Source of the DNA: Hymenobacter sp. IS2118
GTDB lineage: Bacteria; Bacteroidota; Bacteroidia; Cytophagales; Hymenobacteraceae
Assembly: GCF_000715495.1 (NCBI RefSeq)
Contig: NZ_JNLX01000157.1
Span: 1 to 64,000 of the forward strand
Length of the DNA stretch: 64,000 bases
Direction of reading: 5' to 3'
The notes under the pieces are model-generated. The model was not told the DNA's origin. It worked only from the letters and a program-made list of their open reading frames with translations, and searched no databases. This document shows positions 1 to 8,900 of this stretch, one piece after another. The translations under genes were made by a program, and so were the position numbers. Every line of letters starts with the position of its first letter. The stretch's first letter is position 1.

Positions 1-25
1 GTTTACTGCTTATTTACTTTTCAGC

Positions 26-777
26 ATGCGCCGTCACGAAATTTCTGATGCTACCTGGGCCCTGGTTGCCCCGCACCTCTCCGGCAAGGCCGCCGATGGC
101 GGGGCGACGGCCGTCGATAACCGGCTGTTTTTCAACGCTGTGGTGTGGATAATGCGCACCGGCTGCCCGTGGGCCGACCTGCCCGAACGCTTCGGCAAGT
201 CCGACACGGCCCGCAAACGCTTCCGCCGGCTGGCCGAAAAAGGCGTCTGGCGCCGCCTTTTCCAGGTCGTCCAAGCGCCGGAGCTGGACTGGGTGCTGCT
301 CGACTCGACCATCGTGCGGGCGCACCAGCACGCGGCGGGCCAAAAAAAAGCGACGCTCAGACCGAGTGCCTCGGCCGCAGCCGGGGCGGGATGAGCACCA
401 AAATTCACGCCTGCGTCGAGTCGCTGGGCAACGCGGTGCGCCTGCTCGCCACCCCCGGCCAGGCCGGCGACAGCCCGCAGGCGCTGCCCCTGCTCGACGG
501 CCTCGACGTGGGCCAGGTAGTGGCCGACACGGCCTACGACAGCGACCAAACCCGCGCCTATTGCGCTCAACGCGGTATTCAAGCCGTCATCCCCAGCCAC
601 CCCAACCGCACCCAACCGCTGCCCCTGGACGAGAATGCCTACCGCGACCGCAACAAAATCGAACGCTTTTTCGGACGCATGAAGCAGTATCGCCGCTTGG
701 CCACCCGCTACGAGAAGACCATCGTTTCCTTCCTCGCGTTCTGGCATATCGGAGCAGCACTTGATTGGCTTAGATGA
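26..777 (+). CDS. IS5-family transposase, two frames joined by a -1 frameshift
   Basis: Cut-and-paste DDE transposase. The first frame (26-394) carries the N-terminal DUF4096-like region (WIMRTGCPWADLPERFG) and the first catalytic Asp in LLDSTIVRAH (about residue 93). The second frame continues with GRSRGGMSTKIHA, the second Asp in VVADTAYDSD and the catalytic Glu in KIERFFGRMKQYRRL, ending at 777. The switch from the first to the second frame is a -1 shift at an A8 run (342-349). This is the layout known for two-ORF IS5-family elements (IS427 type) that make transposase by programmed frameshifting. All three catalytic residues are present, so the element looks intact apart from the frame change. 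It lies only 28 bp from the end of a convergent glycosyltransferase gene. The left terminal repeat was not resolved because the window starts here. Confidence 0.88.
342..349 (+). other. A8 slippery run, probable programmed -1 frameshift site
   Basis: Eight consecutive A follow CGGGCC and lie exactly where the upstream transposase frame must pass into the downstream one (shift of -1). Homopolymer A-runs are the usual slip site in two-ORF IS5-family elements. A sequencing indel cannot be excluded. Confidence 0.65.
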
Positions 778-805
778 ATAACTCATTTCTTAATGTCCTC
801 ACGCC

Positions 806-1954
806 CTAGTCTGGCCGTAAGGCTTGGCGGTAGCAGCTGGCCAGCTTTTGGTAGGTGTGCGCGGGGGCAAATTTTTCGCGCACGAAAACGCGGCTGGCCA
901 TCGAAAACTGCTGCCGTAGCGTGGCATCGCCGGCCAGTTGGAGCATGGCGGCGGTCATGGCGGGCACGTCACGGTTGGGCACGAGCAGGCCCGATTTGCC
1001 GTTTTCGAACAGCTCGGCCGGGCCGCCGCAGTCGGTAGCAATGAGGGGCACGCCGTAGTAAAGCGCGTCGAGGCAGGTGAGGGAGAAGGACTCGGCCTCG
1101 GAAAAATTCAGCACGATGTCGTGGGCTTTCATGGCTTGCTCGGTATCGGCCGCGAAACCTTCAAAATCGACTACTTCCGACAAGCCCGCAGCCTGAGCCG
1201 TGGCTTCCAGCTCCTGCCGAAACTGCTGGTTCTTGGCCATGCCCATGTCGCCGCCCACGAAGCGGAGGCGCAGGTTGGGGTTCAGGGCATACGCCAGCCG
1301 GAACGCCTCAAGTGCGAAATTCTGGCCCTTACCCCGGATATAATTGCTCAGGTACAGCAGTTGGGTGGGGGCGCCATTCGTGAGGTTTGGCACGTGGGGC
1401 GGCTGCATTTCGCCACGAGCAGGCAGCGGGTCGTAAACCGTGTGCACCCGGCCGTTGGTGGGGGTGAAATACGACCGCACCGCTTCCGACACGCACAGCA
1501 CCTGGTGGGCGCCGTGCTCGGCCAGCCACTTCCACACCCGCGCAAAGTACTGCGGCAGCGTCTGGGGCAAAAAGCGGACGTGTACCAGCACCCGCAGCTG
1601 GCCCAGGCTTAAAAAGCGGGCCACGTAGCCGGTCAGGTTGTAAAAATCGTTGAGGTGCAGCAGGCCAGCACCGCGCTGGCGGGCCAGCCGGTGCAGCCGC
1701 CAGCCGTTAAGCAGCAGCATGGGCACGTAGCGCAGCAAATCGGCCTTACGGCGGCTGATTTCGACGAATGGCAGCTCGTGCACCACGTAGCCGTCGGCCT
1801 CGAGTACGGCCCGGCCCGTGCTGCCGGTGGGCAGCACGTACTCAAACGCCAGGTCGGGCCGCAGGGGCCCCGTGGCGTGGCGAATGGCGTTGAGCGCTCC
1901 CGTCACGGCCCGGGAATTATCCACCACCAAAATTGTGTGTTTGGCTTTAACCAC
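806..1954 (-). CDS. GT4-type glycosyltransferase (second of a pair)
   Basis: Predicted GT-B fold glycosyltransferase that moves a sugar from an activated nucleotide donor to a cell-surface glycan; acceptor unknown. The 382-residue protein has an N-terminal Rossmann-type half and a C-terminal donor-binding half with LLYLSNYIRGKGQ, RFVGGD and the acidic segment FSEAESFSLTCLDALYYGVPLIATDCGG, which resembles the E-x7-E region of GT4 enzymes. The start is GTG, overlapping the 3' end of the upstream glycosyltransferase by 8 bp, so the two are probably translationally coupled. The convergent IS5-family transposase ends 28 bp beyond its stop. Confidence 0.85.
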   Translation of the reverse strand: MVKAKHTILVVDNSRAVTGALNAIRHATGPLRPDLAFEYVLPTGSTGRAVLEADGYVVHELPFVEISRRKADLLRYVPMLLLNGWRLHRLARQRGAGLLHLNDFYNLTGYVARFLSLGQLRVLVHVRFLPQTLPQYFARVWKWLAEHGAHQVLCVSEAVRSYFTPTNGRVHTVYDPLPARGEMQPPHVPNLTNGAPTQLLYLSNYIRGKGQNFALEAFRLAYALNPNLRLRFVGGDMGMAKNQQFRQELEATAQAAGLSEVVDFEGFAADTEQAMKAHDIVLNFSEAESFSLTCLDALYYGVPLIATDCGGPAELFENGKSGLLVPNRDVPAMTAAMLQLAGDATLRQQFSMASRVFVREKFAPAHTYQKLASCYRQALRPD

Positions 1955-3185
1955 GACAAACTTCTTCTAACATTTGCAGCCACTGGCCAAAAATCCGCTC
2001 GCGGGTGAAGTCCTGCATGCGCGCCCGGGCAAGCTGGCCCAGCCGGTCCTGCTCGGGTGCATTGCCTAGTAGACTCGTCAGCGCGGTGGTCCACACGGCC
2101 TGGTCGGCCGCTGCCGTGGCCGGGCTGGTGAGCATGGGCAGCAAGATGCCGAATTCTCCCGTCTCAGCCCGGCGTAGGGGCGCGGCCGGGGTGGCGGTGG
2201 CCGGGGCCAGCATCTCGCGCGGGCCGGTGGGGCAGTCGGTGCTCAGCACGGGCAGGCCGCACACCATGGCTTCGCCCAGGGCCATGGGAAAGCCTTCCCA
2301 GGCCGAGGGGAAAACGAAGGCCGTGGCCGGCCGCAGGTATTTGAAGGGGTTTTGCTGCAAGCCGAGGAAATACACGTCGAAATCGGGGGTGAGCTCGGCG
2401 GTATTTTCCCAGGCCGCGAACACGCGCAGGCCCAGTGTGCGCGCATGGACCGTAAGCTCGTCGCGCAGCTCACCGTCGCCCACAAACACCAGCTTGGCGG
2501 GCTGCTGGCGCAGCACGGCCGCAAAAATGTCGAGCAGCGGCGCCTGGTTTTTTTGAATGGTGAGCCGCCCCGACGTCACCAGCACGGGCGCGGTGGCATA
2601 CACGGCAGCTTCGGCAGCGGAAAGGGGCTCCTGGCTTTTGGCTTCGATTTGCGGAACGTCGAAGAAGTTGTTAATCGTGAGCAGCTTTTCCGGCTTCACC
2701 CCAAACCCGTCGATTAGCTCGGGCATGATGTCGCGGCTCACCGTCACAATCCGGTCGGCGCGGTTGTAGAGCAGGGGCATGAGCACGGCTTTGCGCAGCC
2801 AGCCCACCGGCCCCTTAATATTGGCATCGTGCAGTTTGGAGCCGTGCACGCAGAGAATGGTTTTGCCGGGGCCGCCGCTGAGTAAGTTCACGTAGTCGGC
2901 GCCCTCCAAATGGCTGATGCAGGCCGTGGGCCGCAGGCGTTCGCGCAGCTGGCGCAAACCCGCGATGCGCCGCCGGAAGTTGGTGAGCTTGGCCACTACG
3001 CCGCCGCCGCCGCTCACTTCGAGGCTTTGCACTGGGTTGCCGCTGGGGTATAGGTCGCCACCTTCCAGGTTGAACACGGCTTCCGTGACGGCGTAGTGCT
3101 TGGCCAGCTCCACGCTGTGGTCGTGGAATACCCGTTGGGCGCCGCCCAGGCCCAGGTTGGGAATCAGTAATACTAATGGTTGCAT
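1947..3185 (-). CDS. GT4-type glycosyltransferase (first of a pair)
   Basis: Glycosyltransferase of the GT-B superfamily, about 412 residues. The N-terminus MQPLVLLIPNLGLGGAQRV has the glycine-rich turn typical of GT4 enzymes. The C-terminal donor-binding half contains VTSGRLTIQKNQ, KLVFVGDGELRDEL and FPSAWEGFPMALGEAMVCGLP with the E-x7-E-like acidic residues. The ATG at 3185 is preferred over an earlier in-frame codon because the family normally starts directly with this beta strand. It is followed by a second glycosyltransferase with an 8-bp overlap, and a GT25-type gene lies 149 bp upstream on the same strand. The group probably builds a polysaccharide or modifies LPS or glycoproteins; the product cannot be told from sequence. 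Confidence 0.87.
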   Translation of the reverse strand: MQPLVLLIPNLGLGGAQRVFHDHSVELAKHYAVTEAVFNLEGGDLYPSGNPVQSLEVSGGGGVVAKLTNFRRRIAGLRQLRERLRPTACISHLEGADYVNLLSGGPGKTILCVHGSKLHDANIKGPVGWLRKAVLMPLLYNRADRIVTVSRDIMPELIDGFGVKPEKLLTINNFFDVPQIEAKSQEPLSAAEAAVYATAPVLVTSGRLTIQKNQAPLLDIFAAVLRQQPAKLVFVGDGELRDELTVHARTLGLRVFAAWENTAELTPDFDVYFLGLQQNPFKYLRPATAFVFPSAWEGFPMALGEAMVCGLPVLSTDCPTGPREMLAPATATPAAPLRRAETGEFGILLPMLTSPATAAADQAVWTTALTSLLGNAPEQDRLGQLARARMQDFTRERIFGQWLQMLEEVCRG

Positions 3186-3334
3186 AGGAGAAGAGAGGGA
3201 GGGCGGCAAAAAAGGCGCTTTTGTGGGTTTACGCCAGGTAGCAAGAGCCCGGGGCTAGCGCCATACTGCGGCTGCGGAAGGCACTGATTATGGCTTCAAC
3301 TGAGTAGGGTGCAGTAACCAAATCCAGTGCTTTT

Positions 3335-4159
3335 CTAGTTTGCGTTGAATGGTTTGGCATCTACAAAGCGCATGTTGTTTCGGGTTTCGAGCCGGGCCTT
3401 GTCCCTTTTTTTGAGGTAGTTGAATAGAACGGGAAATTTGGTTCGGCGCACGAAAGCGGCCACACCGCCTATTACGTCCTTGGCCACTTGGCGGGTAGTG
3501 GACGTCTTGATGGAATTATAGTTCAGGGTGCTGCGAAACTCCGCGTCGTGCGTCTTTATCGGATACAGGCATCGAAATGAAGTAAAAGCGCCCTGTCGGT
3601 AGTGCTCGCCCCAATAGTCGGCCGCTACCCGAACCGGAACTATGGCTGCCGATAGCTTGGCCGCCGCCGCGGGAGTTATCACGTAAGCCATGGCCGAGCC
3701 CAGGTTGCGCAGATTTGCCGGGTAAAACAGGCTGCTCTCCTCGTCCAGCTTTTGGGCGCGCTGCCGGCTTATTTCCACCGGCGTACCAAAGTGGCTGTAG
3801 TAGTGCATCGATATCACTTCCTCATTGGCAATGTGTTGCTCAATCAGGGCCAGTAGTTTTTTGATATTATCGGGCAGTTGGGCATCGTCTTCGAGCACCA
3901 GGCCCATCTTGGCGTTGCTAGCCGCAATAAGCCGGCTCACTTTCGCGTGGGAGAGGGCGCAGGCCAGCACACCTTTGGTTAAGTACGGGTTGGCCGCAAC
4001 CGCCGCCGGGTCTACTAATTCCGCATACTCGGCGGGCGTCATTTCCTGGTAATCCACCGCGTCCACGATTTCATATTCCAGCCCCAAAAGCGTGAGCTGC
4101 TTTTGCATGTAGGCACGCCGCTCAGTGGCACGACGCAGGCTTATGACGTATACTTTCAT
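3335..4159 (-). CDS. GT25-family glycosyltransferase (LPS-type)
   Basis: Glycosyltransferase family 25, the family of LPS galactosyltransferases and related enzymes. The N-terminus MKVYVISLRRATERRAYMQ is the classic GT25 opening (VISLxR..R), followed by YEIVDAVDYQEMTPAEY, LTKGVLACALSHAKV and the metal-binding-like LGLVLEDDAQLP motif. The C-terminal part has YWGEHYRQGAF and CLYPIKTHD. The start at 4159 is chosen over one 27 bp upstream because it begins directly with the conserved strand. Length is 274 residues, normal for the family. It is probably part of the same surface-glycan locus as the two downstream glycosyltransferases, though 149 bp separate them. Confidence 0.86.
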   Translation of the reverse strand: MKVYVISLRRATERRAYMQKQLTLLGLEYEIVDAVDYQEMTPAEYAELVDPAAVAANPYLTKGVLACALSHAKVSRLIAASNAKMGLVLEDDAQLPDNIKKLLALIEQHIANEEVISMHYYSHFGTPVEISRQRAQKLDEESSLFYPANLRNLGSAMAYVITPAAAAKLSAAIVPVRVAADYWGEHYRQGAFTSFRCLYPIKTHDAEFRSTLNYNSIKTSTTRQVAKDVIGGVAAFVRRTKFPVLFNYLKKRDKARLETRNNMRFVDAKPFNAN

Positions 4160-4488
4160 GAAAGCGGTAGGGTATAACGGCCGCAATTGCCAGTTGATAA
4201 GCGCGCAGGGTGCTTTGCTTTAACGCACAAAAGTAAGTGGCAATAAAGCACTCCTTGTTCAGCGCCGGCCCGGCACCGGCTGCCGTGGCCCCAGCCAGGG
4301 TATCGGGCGAGGGCGTCCGCATCATATTTCAGGCTGAAGCCGGAGCAAGGCCGGAAACCGGCGGATTGCCGGAAACACGGATGCCAATTCTGGCGCGGAA
4401 GCGCAATCAGTGGGCAACGGTTCCATAGGTTGTGGAAGTTGTCCCCTCTTAAACTGATAGGAGCCGGGCCTGCCACTCGTCAAAGGCG
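4160..4488. other. non-coding stretch upstream of the glycan locus
   Basis: No convincing gene on either strand; the short open frames here lack codon structure or recognisable motifs. The region should carry the minus-strand promoter for the GT25 gene, but no clear box was recognised. It ends in a long palindrome (separate entry). Confidence 0.5.
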
Positions 4489-4537
4489 GGAATAATTTGA
4501 TTTAACACAAACGATTGTGTTAAATCAAATTATATTC
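4489..4537. repeat. long AT-rich palindrome (19-bp perfect stem plus extension)
   Basis: The arm at 4492-4510 and its reverse complement at 4515-4533 pair perfectly over 19 bp around a 4-nt ACGA loop. After a one-base bulge the pairing continues with GGAAT-type outer bases. The core half-site reads TTTGATTTAACACAA. It lies about 110 bp before the lectin gene. There is no T-run after it, so it is not an obvious terminator. Confidence 0.8.
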
Positions 4538-4644
4538 CATATAATTGTTGAATAATCAGACAGAAAATGTCTTAACAGACAATATTATTTGCTGTTTTGT
4601 TTATCAATCGTTTGTTTTTTGTATCCACCATTTCTTCAAAAATC

Positions 4645-5517
4645 ATGACAAAATTCTTACTTTTTGGTTCTGTGCTAACCGTTTTTCTGGCGGGCGCTAC
4701 GACTTCTGCCTGGGCCCAGGGAGCCATTGTAAACGGCGGCACTTATAAGATGACGCACTACGGGGTGTTGTCCGGCAACACCACACCGGGCGCCGACCCC
4801 AACCTGCCGCTGTGTCTGGACGTGGACGCCAATCTGGCTACTGCCGGCACCAGTATCGGGCAGTGGGTTGATAACGGCAACGATGCCCAGCGTTTCATCT
4901 TCGAGCTGCAAACCGATGGTTCGTACAAGCTGCGCCACAAAGGCACCGAAATGTATGTGCAGTCCGTGGCCCTCAGCAAAACTGCAGGCGCCCAAATCGA
5001 ACAGAATGTGCTTCTGCCGACCGGCGATGACAGCCAGCGCTGGCTCATCACCGACCCCAACGGCAACGGGCGCTACAAATTCACGCTGAAAAATTCGGCC
5101 AATGCGGCGGGTGTCCCGCAGGTGCTTGAAATTGGTTTCGCCAGCAATTCCCCCGGTGCTCGTGTAAACCTCTGGGATGACAACGGTTTCGAAACGGCTC
5201 AGCGCTGGGGACTCACCCTGATTACGACGGCCACCGCCACCAAAGCTGCCAGCAACGCCGCCCTCAAAACGCAGGCCTACCCCAACCCCGCGGGCCCCGG
5301 CCAGCGCTTTGCCCTGCGGGTGGAGGCAACCAAAACCGGCACGGCCGAAATCGAGGTGCTGGACGTGTTGGGTAAGAAAATCCACCGCCAGTCCGAAATT
5401 TTGAAAGCGGGTAGCAGCGTAGTATCGCTTCGGGGCCCGCAGCTGGCGGCCGGCTTGTACGTGGTGCGCGTGCACCAGGGCGAGTTCACGCAGCAAACCC
5501 GCCTGGTGCAGCAATAA
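4645..5517 (+). CDS. secreted ricin-type lectin domain protein with T9SS sorting tail
   Basis: Probably an exported carbohydrate-binding protein. It starts with a signal peptide (MTKFLLFGSVLTVFLAGA...SAWAQ). A beta-trefoil RICIN-like domain follows at about residues 30-195, with repeated QxW-type units: LCLDVDANLATAGTSIGQWVDNGNDAQRF, SQRWLI and NLWDDNGFETAQRWGL. The last 80 residues form a type A T9SS C-terminal domain (QAYPNPAGPGQRF...GLYVVRVHQGEFTQQTRLVQQ), which in Bacteroidota directs outer-membrane translocation and surface attachment or release. The ATG at 4645 is chosen because an upstream in-frame ATG (4597) would put extra residues before the signal peptide. A strong terminator lies about 100 bp downstream. 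No catalytic domain is visible. Confidence 0.85.
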   Translation: MTKFLLFGSVLTVFLAGATTSAWAQGAIVNGGTYKMTHYGVLSGNTTPGADPNLPLCLDVDANLATAGTSIGQWVDNGNDAQRFIFELQTDGSYKLRHKGTEMYVQSVALSKTAGAQIEQNVLLPTGDDSQRWLITDPNGNGRYKFTLKNSANAAGVPQVLEIGFASNSPGARVNLWDDNGFETAQRWGLTLITTATATKAASNAALKTQAYPNPAGPGQRFALRVEATKTGTAEIEVLDVLGKKIHRQSEILKAGSSVVSLRGPQLAAGLYVVRVHQGEFTQQTRLVQQ

Positions 5518-5613
5518 AGCGCTGGCAAGGACCGGTCGCTCCGCCAATTTCAGCCAGTGAACAAAATAAGGTGACGAAAATAACGGGAGGAATTTGGCCT
5601 CTTGTTCCGCAGC

Positions 5614-5643
5614 AACCCCAGCCACAACCGGCTGGGGTTTTTT
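5614..5643 (+). terminator. rho-independent terminator after the lectin gene
   Basis: Perfect 10-bp stem AACCCCAGCC / GGCTGGGGTT with a 6-nt loop, followed by a T6 run. Confidence 0.9.
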
Positions 5644-5859
5644 GTCGCCTGTTGTTCAACGAAAAATGCGGCTGGCATCGCCGGCGCAGTTTCAGAAGTG
5701 CCTTATGCAGTGCCTTGCGAAGCGACTGGTATTAGGTAGTAGGTTACTCTTTTGGCGGGTTCATGATGCCTCCAGTCCTTGCCCGTTCGTTCGGTCCGGT
5801 GCTGCCGTGCCTCGCTGAGCAACCCAATACTTAAGCAGCGCTCCAGCCTACTGCAAAGC

Positions 5860-5896
5860 AAAAAGCGCCGTCTGCAATTGCAGACGGCGCTTTTTT
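5860..5896. terminator. bidirectional terminator, 34-bp perfect palindrome
   Basis: Arms at 5861-5877 and 5878-5894 (core GCGCCGTCTGCAA) are perfectly self-complementary and flanked by A5 and T6 runs. It lies 21 bp beyond the stop of the DUF4394 gene on the minus strand, which it should terminate. The rest of the interval 5518-5916 holds nothing else recognisable. Confidence 0.9.
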
Positions 5897-5916
5897 GGCA
5901 ATTAAAATGAGGCTTG

Positions 5917-8900
5917 CTATTCCACAACCAAGCGCTTGTTCACGGTGCCTTGCTCGGTTTGCAGGCGCAGCGTGTACACGCCACGGGCTACTCCGTTCAG
6001 CGACAGGGTGCGGGCCTGCGAGCCGGCGGCCAGCGTGCTGCGCAGTACCGTCTGGCCCAGGGCGTTTATCAGCTGCACTTCCGTGGCCTGGCGGGCCAGG
6101 TTGGCGGGCAGACCGATGGATACCGCGCTACGGGCCGGGTTCGGGAACACCGACACCTGCTGGCCAAGGGCCGCCGGGGCGTTAGCCAGCACCGTCTGCT
6201 GGGTGAGCAGCAGCGTGAAGCGGCCGGCCACTGTGCCCGCCGCCGTCAGCTGGAAGGAGTACTCGGGCTGAGTGGCCAGGTCGATGCGGGCCCCGGTCAG
6301 GGCATCGCGCAGGAAGGCAAACGTGCCCGTGGGCAGGCGTAGCAACTCGGCGGCGCGCAGCGTGTAAGTACCGGCCTTGTTGGCCTGCACCCGCAGGTTC
6401 ACCACTACATCGGCGGTACCCAGCGCGGGCAGGCCGTTGATGGCCAGGACCGTAACCGGCGCGCCGGTTTCCGTGGCCACCGAAGAGCCACTGCTACCTG
6501 CTAGCTTGTAGGCGTCAAACTCAGCATCGAAACCGGTCGTGGCGGCAGCATCAAAGTACACTACCGTTTCGTCGGTGGCCCCGGCCGCGTTCCGCAGAGC
6601 CAGGCGTACCAGTGGGGCCGTAGCAGCGCCGCGCTGAAAAACCGGGCTGGCGAAAGGAGTCAAGCGGACCTGGTTGGTGAAGCTTACCGTACCGTTGGAG
6701 TTGGGTTCGCCTACCCGCACGAAGAATCCCTGGGCCACGGCAATTTCGGCCGTGCCTCCGTTGGTACCCACGCCATTGGCCAGGTACGAAGAGTATTCGC
6801 CGCCGTACTGGCTGGTCGAGCGGAACACGTATACGGCGGCGCCCACGCCGGTGCGGCCCACCGCATCCCAATTGATGGGCGAGGGGTAGGGGTTGCCGAG
6901 CAGATGCCAGCCCGATTTGTCCTCGCCGCCGCGCGTGAGCCCGGAAGCGCTTTGGGGACCATTGTTGAGGGTGCCTACGAAGTCAACCTTGGCTTCGGCG
7001 GGAATATTCACCGTGTAGCCACGGGTTACCATCAGCGCACTGCTCAGGGCATTGGGCGAAACGAAGCCCTTGTCGAAGTCGATGGTGCCGGCGCTGCCGC
7101 TGGTGTTCACGCGGGTTTCGTCGTAGCCAAACACGGTGGGGAAAGGCGTTACCGGGTTGGGCTGCGGAATCGAATTGTAAGCCGGGTTTACCACGGGCGT
7201 GAAGCCCGTCGTAGTCAGGTCGGCCACGGTCGAGCCCATGACGGGGGCGGAGTAGTGGCGGTAGCCCAGGCCCGTGTTGTTGGGCGTGATGTAGCGCTGC
7301 ACGGTGGCGTTGCCGCTTACGACGCCGCTGGCGTTCACCACGTAGGCCGTGCCGGTGGCATTGGAGAGCAGGGTCAGGTTGCCACCGGAGGCCAGGCTGC
7401 CATCGAGGAGCAGCTCGTTCTGCACCTGCACCGGTGCCGCCGCGTTGAGGCCGGAGCCGCCCACGGTGACGTTGTTGAAGAAAGTAGTGGTGCCGATAAC
7501 GTTCTGGACGCCGCCGCCCGCGAAGGCGACCCTGCCCGTGCCGCTGCCGAGGGTGGTACCGCCGTTGTTCACAAAGTTGCCGTTCAGCGTCAGTGTGCCG
7601 CCGGGGGCGGTGGTCAGGGTAGCGCCGGCGGCCATGGTGAGGCTGTTGGCCTGTTGGGCATTGCTCACCACGGGGTCGTTGTCCACGTTCGGGATGAACA
7701 CATTGTCGGTAGCGGTGGGCACCTGCATGGGCAGCCAGTTGCCGGGCAGGCCCCAGGCCACCGAGACGGCGCCGGTCCAGGTCAGGTCGGCCACTACGGG
7801 CGCCGTGGGGAAGGCCGCCAGGCCGGTCAGGTTGCTGCCGTTGCCCACGCGGTTCACCAGGTTGGCGGCGCCCGAGGTCAGGTCAACGGTGTAAAGATTA
7901 TCAAATGCCTGGCCCGTAGGTGAGGCCACCAGGAAGGCCGTATTCACGGGTACGGCGGGGTTGGTCACGTCGGTAAACACGTCGAAATCCACGCCCGGGT
8001 TCACCGTGATGCCGGTCGTGCCCTGGTCCACGTAGGTTCCGGCGTTGGCATTGGTAGCCCGGAGCAGCACGTTGCGCGTCTGGTCGTAGCCGAAAAGGGT
8101 GGTGGCGGTGGCGGCGTTGTTGTCGTTGTTGAGGTAAGCCGCGCCCGACACTGCGGGCACGGTGCCGTTAGCATTCGTTAGCGAGCCATCGTTCACGAAC
8201 GTGCCGTCGTTGGGGTTCATGCGCAGGTTGGCCTGCGTGGTGGCCGAAATAATGCGGATGCGGTCCACCGTGGGGTTGAAGTCGAAGGCGATGGCCGACG
8301 CCGTCGCGCCCAGCGGCAGGGCCTGGAGGGCGCCCACCGTCGTAAGCGCACCAGTACTCAGGTTCAGGTTGTAAAGCTGGCCCTCGCCGGCGGCGGCGTT
8401 GTAGCCCAGGGCAACCAAGCCGCCCGTAGCCGGCCGGAAATCGAGGCCCACCAGGGCCTGGCCGCCGCCCAGCCCGGTGATGTTCACGGCCGAGCGAATG
8501 TTAGTGGGGTTGCCCGAGTCAAACGAAATCAGGTTGCCGCCGGCCACGCCGTACAGCAGCCGGCCTATCAGCGCGGGCTGCGTGAGCGGGGCAATGCGGG
8601 CCGCCACGTCGCGCACCGGAATGCCCAACCCGATGGTGCCCACGGGCGAGGTGGTGCCCGCCATCGTGTTCAGGGTGTAGAGGGTACTGAAATTGGCCGA
8701 GGTGCTGGGCCCGTCGGTGTTCGAGACGATGAAGCCGCGGTTTATCTGCGCGGCGGCGTCGAAGTAAAAATCCAGGTCATTGACCTCGCTGCTGGGCAGC
8801 AGGCTGGTGCCGCTGGCCGAAGTGAGTTCGCCCGCGTTGGGGTCGCTCTGAATGAAGAGCTGGTTGCGGGCGTCGTCGATGTCGTAGAGTTCCGTGAAGG

